Source: Calliopum simillimum
Taxonomy: Eukaryota > Arthropoda > Insecta > Diptera > Lauxaniidae
DNA: 64,000 nucleotides
Assembly (NCBI GenBank): GCA_951812925.1
Contig: OX638368.1
Coordinates: 158,334,492-158,398,491, forward strand
Reading direction: 5' to 3'
Position 1 is the stretch's first letter. Every line of letters starts with the position of its first letter. The position numbers and the translations under genes were made by a program. The notes under the pieces are model-generated. The model ran no database searches. It saw only the letters and a program-made list of their open reading frames with translations, and was not told the origin of the DNA. Shown here piece after piece: positions 23,990 through 36,129 of the stretch.

Positions 23990-24280
23990 TTCATCACTAA
24001 ATTAAAGCCAGTAGAGTTTGTTAGTGATTGATGCGATGTCCCAAATATTGGATAAAGTTCTGATGTACACGCAAAAATCTGCTCGATGGGTTTCATGAAT
24101 TTTAATTGATATCCAAAAAGAAGCTCGAGTATGTTTTGCCCAATATTTCCCAAACAAATACGAAAACGGACAATCGAGCAACTTCAATAAAATTGCAACA
24201 GATGATGTAGCTTGGTTTTATAAGAACGAGGTGTGGTGTCCAGAAAGAACTACACAGAGCATTGTCAAAAGTGCCAGAAA
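23990..24280 (+). pseudogene. Mariner transposase relic, 5' half
   Basis: On the + strand, with stops, the segment gives QKSARWVS, QKEARV-type and a 'NKIATDDVAWFYKNE' phrase that corresponds to the first catalytic region of mariner transposases (usually GDEAWFYKYE). The closest relative in the window is 29058-29640. The gene is then interrupted by the insertion at 24285-24835 and resumes at 24840. Confidence 0.75.
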
Positions 24281-24339
24281 CGTAGTTATTTTAACCACGT
24301 GGCGACCCAAATTTTGAACATGGCTCGATTGTGGCAGTT

Positions 24340-24418
24340 TTAACAACGCGCGTTGTTAAATGGGTTTCAACTACGATAATTTTTATATTGTGAGTGAGTT
24401 AACAACGCGCGTTGCTAA
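24340..24418. repeat. Two 20-bp palindromes with core CGCG
   Basis: TTAACAACGCGCGTTGTTAA (24340-24359) is a perfect palindrome and recurs with one change at 24399-24418. The half-site GCGTTGCTAAAT occurs inverted at 24735-24746. It looks like a protein-binding site of the element. Confidence 0.7.
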
Positions 24419-24559
24419 ATAAAATACAAAAAAAAGTACATATAATTTTTTTCATTATTTTTTTAATTCTAATTTTTTCCTGTCAACAATAATGAAACTG
24501 ATATTATTTTTTGTTTTTATTTTCAATTTTTGCTTTAATTAAAATAAATTTCTCGTATA

Positions 24560-24630
24560 TTTTTGTTTGGTATTGGGGAGATTTGAACCTGGAACCTGGC
24601 GAACTTTAGCAACTCAGCCACGGACATCAT
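24560..24630 (-). ncRNA. tRNA-like Pol III promoter module
   Basis: On the minus strand TGGCTGAGTTG (24610-24620) fits the A box and GGTTCAAATCTCC (24577-24589) fits the B box, about 30 bp apart, as in tRNA genes. The surrounding stems are not convincing, so it is called tRNA-derived rather than a tRNA gene. Confidence 0.6.
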
Positions 24631-24839
24631 TATTGTGAAGTTGACTGAAAGTCTATTTGTTTTGAAATGAGCTGATTTGGATTTAACTACGTTTCGTGAG
24701 TGTTTTGAATAAGTTTCAACCACGTTCGTGAGTGATTTAGCAACGCACCATACAAAAATGAGCTTGGAGCCTTGTTAAATCCAAATCAGCAACGAAACAT
24801 AGTTAGAACACTCACGTACGTGGTTTTTTCTTGGCTCTT

Positions 24840-25260
24840 ATGAAAGCAAGACAAAAAGAGTCGGTAACAAAAGTGATGCTGTCTATTTACATCGCCAGAG
24901 CTGCTATTCCTCTGAATACTTGGCAGACAGTAACAAGAATTTTTTCAAATTTGTTAGAAAAAAAGGAATTGCGTCGCTACTTTTTATATCATGATAAGCA
25001 TTGCTTTATTGCGGTCACTGGGGTCGAAGAAATTTGCCCAGCACCATATTTTCCGAATCTGACACCTTGTAATTTGTGGTTATTTCTAAAATCTATAAAA
25101 ACTTGAGGCGATAGCAAAGAGGAGCCAATTAATGCAATCAATGCAGCAAGCTTAAGAAGCTTCAAAAAACACGATTTTGGGGACTGTTTTAATAAGTGCA
25201 TCTATGTGCTCAAAAAATGTTTAGAAAGGAATGGCGATTATGTAGCAAAAATAAAAAAAG
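24840..25260 (+). pseudogene. Mariner transposase relic, 3' half
   Basis: Open at first (to 25106), it matches the downstream part: KARQKESVTKVMLSIY, then the third-aspartate region APYFPNLTPCNLWLF, where the expected aspartates read N. It then continues past a stop to FNKCIYVLKKCLERNGDYVA, the usual mariner C-terminus. D-to-N at SPD and CD means it would be inactive even if intact. Confidence 0.8.
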
Positions 25261-25300
25261 ATGAAGATAAAAAAAAAATAAACAAAAATAATTTTTTTAT

Positions 25301-25856
25301 TATACCCTACACGCAGGGTATATTCACTTTGTCCTTCCGTTTGTAACGCAGAGGAGGAGGCTTTGTAGGTATAGAAAAGTATAAATATTCTTGATCGGTG
25401 TCACCTCCTGAGTCGATATAGCCATGTCCGTCTGTCTGTCTGTCAGTCCGCCTGGCTGGCTGGTTGTCTGTGGAAATATTTTTTACGAGAAAACTATGCA
25501 AGATAATTCGATGAAATTTGGTACACAGCCTCCGTTGTCAAAGTAAGCGAAATCGGTCAACAGACACGCCTACCGCCATACAAAAAATATATTTCAAATG
25601 CAACTTTAGAAGTATTTTTCACGAGAATGCAACCAAAATACACATAAGTAAATGCTGGGGACGGTAAGCACAAGCTCTGAGCAAAAACTAGATGAAATCA
25701 GACAATAGGGCGTGGCACCTCTCATATAAGCAAAAGCTTCAAATTGCTATGCTAAAAATATTTTTTGAGATAACTAAATTTAACTCAGACACTGAGAACA
25801 GTAAGTGCAAGATCTGAGTAAAAGTAATGTGAATTCGGAAAATACTGCAGTGTAAC
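25301..25856 (+). mobile_element. INE-1/DINE-1-like element, copy 2
   Basis: Starts TATACCCTACACGCAGGGTA. It carries the TTCACTTTGTCCTTCCGTTT, AGTATAAATATTCTTGATC, CACCTCCTGAGTCGATATAG and GTCTGTCTGTCTG blocks and the GGCGTGGCACC block. Ends near GCAGTGTAACA, where the usual GTGTAGGGTATA is lost. Confidence 0.85.
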
Positions 25857-26091
25857 ATTTAACACCATTACTACTTAGTTTCACTTCTAACTTACTCAGA
25901 GAGGAAAGTGGTTTTTTGGCTATTTGCGATAGTGAAAAAAAAGAAAAGATAAAAGGATGCAGGATATTTCTTGGTGAGCGTCCTTTAAGAGAGCTATGAA
26001 GTTTGATAAAGAAAACTATTGCTGCAAGGCTTATTTGGATGCGAATATAATCAATCTGGTGTTCAGTTCGATCATCAAATGCAATTCATGT

Positions 26092-26780
26092 ATACCCTAC
26101 ACAAGTGTCGAACAGTCTGTCCATCTGAAAATACTTTTCACGTGAAAATAAAACATAAAAATTCCATTAAAATTTGTACGCTGCCTAAATCATAGTTAAC
26201 TATTCTTATTTTTAACTTTTAGCTAGACGAAATTTATTTCTCTAGAAATGAGAGTACATAGTTAGAAAACCCTTTGTATCCGTCTGTCTTTCTGTCCATC
26301 TTTCTGTCTGTGTAAATAATTTTTATAGAAAAACGAAACCAGAAAATTTGATAAACTTTTGTACACAGCAAATGTCGTCAAAGTTGGTTCGCGGGATTGA
26401 AAATGAGAAAATACGATTGAAAAATGTTCAAACGCAATATTTAGAACATGATTTAGGATAATTCATCCAAACTACGCCTAAATACAAGAAACTCTTAAGG
26501 CGAGCTCTGAACAAAAACCTGATGAATATATTGAAATCGTAGTCTGAGTTAATGCAGCCATATTGCACACATATTTTACGGATAGTCGGTGTAAACTCTG
26601 ACCACATACTATGTAGGTTAATTAGTACCGGAGGGCGTGGCGCTGCCCTTGGAAGCAAGTTTCTTAAAATGCCATATTGCATGCGTAATTTGACATATGT
26701 AATGCCACAGAATTTCACACAAATACTATGAATTGATTGACGAAGTTATTCAGAAATATTATTGTTTAGGGTGTAGGATA
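26092..26780 (+). mobile_element. INE-1/DINE-1-like element, diverged copy 3
   Basis: Begins TATACCCTACACAAGTG, has two CTGTC-rich tracts (near 26110 and 26280) and ends TAGGGTGTAGGATA. Much of the conserved left block is missing. Confidence 0.65.
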
Positions 26781-28300
26781 TTTAACTTTTGGACAGTTTA
26801 AACAAAAAACATCTTTACAAGTTGAGCAAAAATAATTTGTTGTCTCCTTCTAGCACTTTTTATTGGGACGTTTAATGATGCTTCAGAAATTTCTTAATAA
26901 GGTTGTAATATTGCCAAACATGAGTTTATGAATAAAAACAAAATATCTACTTAATATTTTTTTTTTTTTTTTTTTGGAATCTCAGTTTGGACTCAAATTA
27001 AGTTTAACGTTATTTGTTTTTTCTGTTACCCGGTGGGCTGATGTGTCAATAATCTTTTGGCTTACACACGAGAGGAATATAATTGGATCGATTGACCAAA
27101 ATTAAGAAAATACAAAGAAGACTTCAAAAAGTGATAATTTTGCGGCGCTTCTAAAGAAGTAATCAAAAATAACTGATGCAGATATACTGGGTAGAGTAGA
27201 GCGAAAAAAAGTTCAAACCAAACAAAAAACAAAAAATCTCAAGGCAATGCATTTTGTAACAAGAAACGCTTGAACGTCGAATGGAAGAAAGCTTGCATGC
27301 CACAGTAAAATCAGAAGAGTTCTCACATTATAAAGCGTGATTGCGCAGGATGAGTGCCAAAAAAACTGAGATTTCAATGAGTATGGAGTTTTTTGCGGTC
27401 GATTGCGTAGTTATTTGGTAACCCAAGAAGGCAGAAAATTATACATATATACATATATATGGTTATACATATATATTTTAAGAAAGAACACAAACAAAAA
27501 ATGGTCCATTGACGGCGTGCACAGCAAAGCAAAACAGTTTTGACCAAAGTTACCGAAAATAAAGCGAAATTGGCACGAAGCAAAATGCACAACAATAACA
27601 AACAAACATTCGGTCAAAAATGCGTTTTTTTTTTACCGGCAAAATTTCAGAAATAAAAAAGAACCAAATAACGTAGTATGGCCAAAAATAAGTTACCAAG
27701 TATTTTTTGGTATAAAAAATTATGTACATTTTATTTTTGGCCAAAGACGGAAAAAAAAATCTCGTTCTCTAATCAGGAACATTTTTATGCATCGTTTTAC
27801 CTGTCGATGTTTTTCGTCTTCTTCTTCTTCTACTGCCTGTCTGTTGTCTGCATTTTTTGCCGATCGGCTTTATAACCAACAACTAACCAGCCTGAAGACA
27901 AACACAGGTCTGCACTTGGTTTGAATTTTTATTTTATTTTTTTTTTTTTTATTTTCATTTTGTGGATCTCCCTTGGAATGTGGACAAACTGCTTCGATGA
28001 TTCCCAGGAAAAAATTATTAAATTTTTATGGTTTGGCTAAAAAGAAAAAGAAGGATATTTGTCGTTGGTTGTCTTCTGTTTGGATGGTCCCTCTATTGCA
28101 TGCGCAAAGTTTGCTGTACGGACAAAACCACCCAAGTATTTTTCGGTTTGGAAACGTTGTGTTTTTGGTATTTTTGGAGTAATGCTCTCAGAACAGCATT
28201 TTTAATGCTTTATTCATAAGGGTGTAGGCGTGGCCATAATCCGATCACGTTCACGAGCTTAAGTGAAGACGCAACTAGAACACTAAATTTCGTGGAATAA
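26781..28300. other. No gene seen
   Basis: No supported coding region. Symmetric open frames at 27550-27875 come from a small hairpin (27680-27742). Confidence 0.45.
27680..27742. repeat. Hairpin with perfect 12-bp stem
   Basis: GGCCAAAAATAA (27680) pairs with TTATTTTTGGCC (27731-27742). Confidence 0.8.
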
Positions 28301-28309
28301 TCTTGCTTC

Positions 28310-28735
28310 TTGCTAGACCTCATGGGAGGAGCGTATGGCCAAAGTGAAACGTCTCCATGTGTCACGATCCTTTGCAAAGACTTTTAACTTTTAGCACGAC
28401 TTTTCCGACTCTTGGATTCCCTTTTCCAACGAATTTTCCCAAGTGGTTCTTGGTCTACCACGTATTCTGCTGCTTTGTGAATACGCAAATTCTTCTCTAC
28501 TCCACCATCTATGCAGATAATGCTGCCTAAAGAAGTACGTAAAGCTTTCGACGTTTTCAATGTCAACTTTACCAGCTTCAAAAGTGATGGGCTCAGCTTT
28601 ATGCTTTTTGCTCGGACATATTGATTTTTCGGCTGGTCTTTTGCGATTTCAAGACAAGGTCTTCAATGTTGCTTTGAACATCTGAGTGTATGTACGATAG
28701 AAAGCAGATCTCGTCAGCGTTGTCGGTTTTGTTGG
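28310..28735 (-). pseudogene. Non-LTR retrotransposon reverse-transcriptase relic
   Basis: On the minus strand, from about 28735 downward, the sequence reads NADEICFLSYIHSDVQSNIED, the region of the YADD catalytic box with the box itself degraded. The conserved fingers/thumb phrase LGSIICIDGGVEKNLRI follows, then GRPRTTWENSLEKGIQES in a shifted frame and FAKDRDTWRRFT, the C-terminal signature of these elements. A stretch between KA and GRP is deleted and several frames are needed. It is an inactive tail fragment; the clade (RTE-, jockey- or CR1-like) cannot be settled by eye. Confidence 0.75.
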
Positions 28736-29057
28736 AGTTTTTTACAAGATAGTCTGCGGGTGATATTTAGTTACTACACGTAAGTACTAGTTTTATTTCT
28801 CTTTCATCAAAGTTCTCTTCCTTTTTTACCAATTTAATTGTCAAATCAGTTATCTAAATTGACTATTGGTTTTTTAAGGAAACCCTAGTTTTGTAAATCT
28901 GAATTTTAATCGGCTTGCAAGCCCAATGGTAATTCCAATCCTAAGGAACGGAGGGCCTCTCAAAAGTTCGCTTAGTTGGTGGCACGTTATAAATTTTTAG
29001 TAAATCAAAAGATTGCGTACTATTTGTTATAGTCTTACGATATATCATTTTAATTTT
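28736..29057. other. No gene seen
   Basis: Short interval, nothing recognised. Confidence 0.4.
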
Positions 29058-29640
29058 CAGAAAGACTGAACATCGAGAAGGCCGCCCAAAATCTTCGACT
29101 GATTATGAATGTGTAGCGCTGGTTAAGTCTAAAATTGACGAAGATCCAAGATTGACCCAGAAAATCATTGCTGAGGAACTGTGCTTGAATGCCATGGCTG
29201 TATCGCGAATATTAAAAAATGATCTTGGATACACGAATAAATCTGCACGATGGGTTCCTACAATTTAAAGTGATGCTCAAAAAGAGGCACGTATACGTTC
29301 TGCTATGAAAAATTCAGGAACGGAGAGTCCAACACTTTCAAGAAAATTGTAACAGGTGATGAAGCATGGTTTTACAAGTACGACCCTGAAACCAAACAAC
29401 AATCCATGGTATGGAACAAAGCAAGAAAAGTAATGATGTCAGTTTACTTCACCAGAAAGAAGAAGTTTTTTTTTCAAGACTTGCAGACACCCTGTGAATT
29501 TATTAGTAAAATATTCTATAAAATTCATCTGCAAACGGAATATACATATATCAGAGCTTCATGGAAAAATATTAACAAACGATACGAGTTTATGACATAT
29601 TATGCTTTTTCGGTATTTAAGGCATTCTTAACTCTTTTTT
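29058..29640 (+). pseudogene. Mariner transposase relic
   Basis: Starts in the linker (TEHREGRPKSSTDYE), then gives the second helix-turn-helix (DPRLTQKIIAEELCLNAMAV), ARWVP and a stop, then QKEARI. After a frame change the first catalytic region appears as 'GDEAWFYKYDPETKQQS', followed by VWNKARKVMMSVYFT to a shift. The N-terminal first helix-turn-helix and the C-terminal half are absent. Same family as 23990-25260. Confidence 0.85.
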
Positions 29641-30491
29641 AGTTTTTTAGCAGATTTTTATAATATTTACAACAAAATGTCCAGAAATATGTTTTTTTTT
29701 TTTTTTTGGAACACATAAGCTCTGATAGCTTAATTCGATTTCTATTTCAAAACAATTAAAAATTTAAAAATTAAGAAGACTTATATAAAAAATTAAACAA
29801 AATTAAGCAAAAAGTTTTACATAATGCCAAAAAAATTAAGCCAGAAATTTACCAATATAAAAACGTTATTTTACTTAACTTTTTTTTTTGTTTGTCTACT
29901 GTTCAACAAGATATGTTAATAGGACGACGTAGGGTTCCATTTTGTTTTGCTGAAATCAATAATCTCATATCTTCTGAGTAAAGTGATATGCTTTTTAAAA
30001 TCGAAACCTTGGCACTTCTTTTTTTTTTTTGGGCAAAATGGTTCAATAGATAGTTTTCATAGATCTTCTAAGGAAAGCAAAAAAAAAGTAATCAAACAAA
30101 AATTAAAATCTTACTGACGAAATGATTGTAACTGGTCTAGCTCATAAACGACTTCCACGCCCACTATAAAATTTGGCAAGAGTTGTCTGTTCTTTCTTGG
30201 CTATTTTTGGAAAAAATTAAAACGGACTAACTTTGTTAGAATTAATTTTCAAAAATTAAGGTCCACCTTTTTCCAAAAAACTATTTTTTTTTTTTTTATT
30301 TAAATCCAAAAATGCAGTCAATAAAGGTCATTAAATGAAGTGTAAATTAACCTTTTTTATTTATTTGTTTTTAACTTTTATAAGCTGCATAATGCGGTTC
30401 GAAGTAGTACGTATCTGCCGGTTAGTCAAAATTTTAAAGCCCTTTAGATAGTTAACCAGACCTTAAATTTGTATCTGGATCCAGGGCATGC
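29641..30491. other. No gene seen
   Basis: AT-rich with poly-T runs. Confidence 0.45.
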
Positions 30492-30499
30492 ATATATAG

Positions 30500-31402
30500 T
30501 AGGGCGGGCCAAATTGTATGGACAAAATTTTATCGACCTCGGCTACCCCCCTATGGAGAGTTTGTTCAATTCTATGAATATTTGCCCAAGGAACCATACC
30601 TCTGTGTTTAACTTTAGTTCGGCGCATTTTCGATCGAAAATTTTACCTTGCATTTAATATTTTTATTATTTTCATACTAAATTTTGAAAATTCTTACAGA
30701 GACAAAAGTAATGTCATAATATGATTTGGCTGGTATTCTGCCAGTAATCAATTAAATTGGGTTCTGTTTACATAAAAAGTTTACATTAAAAGTTTACTTG
30801 ATAGCGTGGAATTGCTGATATTTATTTGAGAAAATTATATCGGTCAAATAACCGATTTCAAAATAAACGAGTCATATTTTTACTTGGATTGTTTCAATCA
30901 AAACACCAATCCAAGTGTTTTTGGATGCCAGGATGCCGAATCTGACATTCATTTTTTTCCAAGGCGACATCTAGTGGCAGTTTAAGGAAATAAATTAGCC
31001 GCTTCTTGTATGTATTTTACAGAACAATATACCCAAAATCCATGTAAAAATATGAATCGTTTATTATAAATCGGTCATTCGACCCATATAATTTTTTCAA
31101 ATATATACCATCAATTCCACGCCATCAAGTAAACTTCTCATATAAACAGAACCCAAATTAATTGATTACTGACAGACTACCAGCCAAATCATATTATGAC
31201 ATTACTTTTGTCTCTGTAAGAATTTTCAAAATTTAGTATGAAAATAAAAAAATATTTAAATGCAAGGTAAAATTTTCGATCGAAAATGCGCCGAACTAAA
31301 GTTGAACGTAGAGGTATGGTTCCTAGGGCAAATATTCATAGAATTGAATGAGTTTTTACATAGGGGGGTAGCCGAGGTTAGTTTCCAAATCGGCCCACCC
31401 TA
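30500..31402. mobile_element. hAT-like foldback element, TAGGGTGGGCC family, copy 3
   Basis: Ends TAGGGCGGGCC and GGCCCACCCTA. Arms of about 360 bp fold on each other around a center near 30950. Flanked by ATATATAG (30492-30499) and ATGTATAG (31403-31410), a 7/8 match to an 8-bp duplication. The most complete copy of the family here. Confidence 0.85.
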
Positions 31403-31410
31403 ATGTATAG

Positions 31411-34400
31411 GCATAACATAGTCAAAAATTACTGGAATCGGATAAACCTTCTTTTTATGTACGCTACACGTATAATGCCCCACATAAAAAATCTTCTTAA
31501 ATTTTTATAAACATTTATTTATATGAAGATCTTTTTATAGCAAGAATAAATCTTATTTTTTTTTTTTTTTTTTTTTTAAAGACTCTTGGAAGTAAACCAA
31601 CAGTACATCGTTTAGCGGTATAAGGCGATTTAAAAGTGAGCTCTTTGAGGAAACTTCTTCAGATCGATCGACCAAGTATCGGAGAAAGCACAGTGATCAT
31701 ATTAACTGCACCATCGGGTTTAATTTAGCCTGATCGCACTCCATAAAATAAATACTTCAAAACTTGTATGTTTATGGGAACAAAAAATTAAATATAGTAC
31801 TTTTTTTGCTATTTGTTACAAAATAGGAAAGCTCATTTATCATGCCTGGTACAATGACAAATGTGAAACGTAAACAACACAAAAAACTTTGTGCACATCT
31901 ACACACAAATACTTTTCTTATGGTGTATAATTCAAAGTCGTACTCCATTTCTAACATAGTAAAAAAAGGAGGACAAATTTTTGTCTTGCTTAGTAATAAA
32001 TAGATTTTAGACAGCATCTAAATAGTTGAATATGTTGTAACCAGCTTCGTATTTTATCAATTGATTTTATTTCGGTATTTGTGACCGTCCATTGGAAAAT
32101 GCACCTTATTTTCACTCACAAAGTTTAGTAGTATAGCTAAAAATAAGAAGTAGGGTCAATTTTACCGGTTTTTAGTTTGAGGTGGAATTCAGTACTTAGA
32201 CATGTACTGAATATTTTACAATTGATTCGAGGTCGATTATCAAATTACAAATCTCAATAATGTAAAAATTGATAACTGACAAACTTTGAACTTCGATATC
32301 TACAAGTTTTAGTTTTTCATTTTACGATTTTAGAATGTGATAACTCAGTCAATTTTTGGAATTTTTCAGCGATGAGGTGTCATTTTATTCAAAATTGTAT
32401 TTTTTTAGAAAATGCAAAAAAACGGCTCCTTTTTCTACTGGACGGTCACATTTATGTACCTTCAGATTGCCTTGAATCAACGATGAAAAATTTTTTTTTT
32501 TTTTTCATAAAGACTACGACTTGGCTTGGTAAAAATTCAATAGCATCGTTTGGACCTGAAATACCTAACTTAATGAAAACCAAATCGATGAACTCTTCAA
32601 ATTTCTTACTTTTAGGAATAGTGTAATATTTTGAGATTGAAAGAGACAGAAAGGGTTAAAAGGATGATAAAAAGAAAAAATCGATTGTCTGATTAGCTAA
32701 AAAAAAAGAAAAAAAAATATTAAAAGATAAGAAAACAGGAGTATAATAAAAAGTAAAAGTCCGCGTGTGCAAAAAGAACGAGGCAAGCGAAAAGAGTAAG
32801 CGCGACGCGGCACGGCAATGTATAGCACAGGCTACGATTGTCCGTCCTTTGTGCACAGAAAAATATGCAACGAAACTGGTTTGAACAGAGTGAGATGCAT
32901 TTTGGCGCCAAAATTTCTACAGGTTTTTAAAGTGACTCTTTTTTTTTTTTTTTCTTTGACACTGCCGTGATTTTTGGTTTTTATTTTTTTTTTTTCTTGG
33001 ACCTGGAGAAGATAAGAAAAGAGACCGGCAGACAGACAGAAAGGCAAACAAATAGAAAAAGAAAAAAAAAAAATTTGTATTTGTGGCATGTTGCTGGCAG
33101 AAGATGCTTTGGTGGAGAGAATTCGTGGTGAGGTGAGGAAAAAAGAAAATGATTTTTTTGCAATAAATGCATTATATAACAAGGGCTTGCGCTTTTTTTA
33201 CATTTGCCATCGAATAAGCTTGTGTATGTGCGTGCTTTAACAACATTGTCAGCGTGATAGTGACAACGATGTGGGAATAAATTGATGATTATTCGAATTT
33301 AGTAGTTTAATCGCTTATGAAGTTTTTTTTTTTTGTGATTTTATTTAATGAATTGGAAGGATATTAAGCTTAATTTTAAGTGTAGAGGACAAAAATGAAT
33401 TAAGAAATTTTTTATGTTTTTTTATTTTAAGACTTTTTGAGAATTTTCTCTTTTAAATGAGGTTGTATAATCTTCGAGATAATAGACCTTTGGTATACAT
33501 TTCAAGGTTTCTGATTATTTGCAATAATTTCTTGAAATTAAAAAAATTACTACAGCTCGTAAACAGAAAAAATAAACCAATAATTTTAAAATGAAAAACA
33601 CTAGTGACTGGCTCTTTGTGATGACATTTATGCAAATCATTTCTTCGCGATAGCAGGCAGCATTTGAAAGCCGCAAGTGAATCAGCAGCGACAACATTTG
33701 GACAAACACAAAGAAATTGCAGCAAAAATAACACAACAAATGTCAATCAAATTTAGATTTATATATAGTAAAAAAAAAAAAATAAATTGAATAAAAAAAA
33801 ATACAACAAAATGCAAAATCAGACAAAAGTCAAACGATGAATGCGAAATTAATTGATGTTTATTGGAGAGGAGACCACAAAAAAAAAAAAGAAAAAATAA
33901 CGCGAGCACGTGATTTTTTGGAGAAAACCACGTATGTACGATTTTGTACATCGGGTGGTTAAAAAAAAAAAAATCATTGAAAGGGATCGCATTCGATGAA
34001 AACAACTCATAGTGGTCCTGCACTTCGCATAGATATATAGGGTATATGGCGGGGGTTGAAATAAGAAAAAATCATTACTGCAGAAAATTTCTTTTTATGG
34101 CAGTTATTTATTAAAAGTGATTCATATTAAATATTATTAATAATAATTAACTGAAATCACGTGAAAAATTATTCAATTTAGAAGATCTTATTTAAGCGAT
34201 TCATAGTATTAGTTAACAGAAATTATTTCGGCAAACACCAAGCATAATTCAAGATTGAAAATTAATAGTGAAATTTTCTTCAAATGCTTCTTCATCTTAA
34301 ATTTTTTTTTTTTTTTTTTTTCATTTCGCTTCCATTTACAAAAATATGTTTAAAGTAAATTTGTTCAGTCGCAAACTCAATTCAAAATACTTTCCAAACG

Positions 34401-34970
34401 AATTATGGATTTTAGTAATATCAGGGGAGTTGTCGAGTTTCAAAAATGTTTCGACGGTGTTCAGCTAGTCGCTACCAGGAATTTATAGAAGAGTTGTTAC
34501 AACAGCAGACAAAGAATTGATAAAACCCTTCCAATTGATTACGTTGGCCTTCGGCTTGTTTTTGATTTTTGTGACAATTCAATGTTTTTTAAGAAATATT
34601 TGTAATCCTCAACATTCACTTGGGACCAACTTCGATTCAAATTTGCCGATAAGTTTTTACTCACATAAGCTGTACATAAAACGTTGGAGACTTGATAGAA
34701 AACAAAAATAATAGCGAGTACTTTTTATGGTTGCTACATTTTAGCCCAGATTGATGATGGATAAATGCGAAACAAAATGTGTATTTCGTTTTAAAGATTA
34801 ACGCACAAAAAGTATTATGAATTTGACTGAAAATCATTTCAACGATTTTTCATAATATTCTGAAATCATTGCTGCAAATTTGAAGCCATTACTTCAGAAA
34901 TAGGGCATTTCTGCACCTTATTTCAGTGCCTGGTGTATCACATAAGGTTACGAAGCTTCTGGGTAGTGAA
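31411..34970. other. Long gene-free stretch
   Basis: No supported gene. 31772-32010 is an inverted, diverged piece of the 6400-6690 sequence. Many open frames at 32650-34020 are products of poly-A/poly-T runs. The 64-codon frame at 34517-34711 resembles nothing known. Confidence 0.4.
31772..32010 (-). repeat. Diverged inverted copy of 6400-6690
   Basis: Shares in inverted order the words GTGTGTAGATGTGCACAAAG and GTACGACTTTAAATTATACA-like sequence. Marks a second insertion of the hAT-like element at 5532. Confidence 0.65.
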
Positions 34971-34971
34971 A

Positions 34972-35925
34972 GAATAGGCCTAAACTAACAAAAAAATTGC
35001 ATCCACGAAGAATATTAGGGTTGAAACTGATTTGTTTTAAAAAAAAAAATCCTCTTGGGTCACCCTAGCGTTTTAGAGAAAACGTTTTCATAGCAAACTT
35101 TAAGCTTATTGCTAAGAGTCTATTTGGTTTAAAGGCGCAAAGTTCTGGACCTTTAAAGTTGATATTTTAAATTTGTTTTTTTTTTTTACTTTGACGGCTA
35201 TTTTGGTATGAATAAGGTCTTATTAACAGACCCTTTTATAGTTTTGTTAAATTTCCATTAAGTTAGAAGTACAGAAAAAAATAATTTTTCAAGAACAATC
35301 CATTTGAAGGTTCACATCATATGCAGGCGCAAAGGATGCGAGTAACACGTGTGTTACATAGAAAAGTATTTCTACCAACCTAAAATTAACAAGTTGGTAT
35401 GACCACCGAATTAAAGGAAATTAACGATAATTCCAAAAATATATAATATGGACTTTTTTATGCCAAAGTTGGCCGCCAAAGTCAAATAAAAGGAAAACAA
35501 AAATTAAAATATCAATTTTAAAGATCCAGAACTTTGCGAAATTCTTTTAAACCCCTTTAAACCAAATAGACTCTAAGCAAGTTTATACAATAAGCTAAAA
35601 GTTTGCTATGAAAACGTTTTCTCTAAAACGCTAGGGTGACCCAAGAGAATTTTTTTTTTTAAAACAAATCAGTTTCAACCTCCTCTTTGACGACCCAGAA
35701 GCTTCGCAAAATTCTTTAAAACCCTATAAACCAAATACACTCTTAGAAAGCCCATACAGTTAGCTAAAAGTTATACACAAAAAAGTATTCTCTAAAACGC
35801 TAGGGTGACCCAAGAAATTTTTTTTTCTTAAATGAGTTAGAAAATCAGTTTTAATCGTATAACTCTTCAGGGGTACATTTAAGACCCACCCCTCAGGTGA
35901 AATTCTTTTTTAGTCTAGGCCTCCT
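34972..35925. mobile_element. Foldback element with AGGCCTARACTA ends
   Basis: AGGCCTAAACTAACAAAA at the left pairs with TTTAGTCTAGGCCT at the right. 35025-35180 is the reverse complement of 35530-35675 (cores CTTGGGTCACCCTAGCGTTT and CAAAGTTCTGGA). Part of the right arm is repeated in the same direction at 35690-35830. No target duplication seen. Confidence 0.65.
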
Positions 35926-36129
35926 CTATCAGATTTCAGAATTTTCGCGATTCACTCCGTATAAAAAGTAATTAAGATTCTTACTGAATATTTATCAAAA
36001 AGAAAATGTTTATAAACCATACATATCAATTAAACCATTTTAAGTTGGTATGAATTCAAATAAAGATTTATTGACGTCATTTTAGAATGTTCATAACTTT
36101 GCAAGGAAAAATCGTTAATGACTGCTCAA

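Larger units (their letters stand above)
24285..24835. mobile_element. tRNA-like element inserted in a mariner relic
   Basis: It splits a mariner transposase relic. The ends read GCCAGAAACG and, inverted, a GCCAAGAAAA start on the other strand. The words ACCACGT, ACTCACGAACGTGGTT and ATCCAAATCAGC recur in inverted order near the right side (24665-24710 against 24770-24830). It holds a tRNA-like module on the minus strand and repeated GCGTTGYTAAAT motifs. No clear target duplication was found. Confidence 0.65.

Noticed and set aside
32650..34030. Many minus-strand open frames up to 116 codons
   Set aside because: Rich in phenylalanine, lysine and serine from poly-A/T runs; no recognisable domain and overlapping in several frames.
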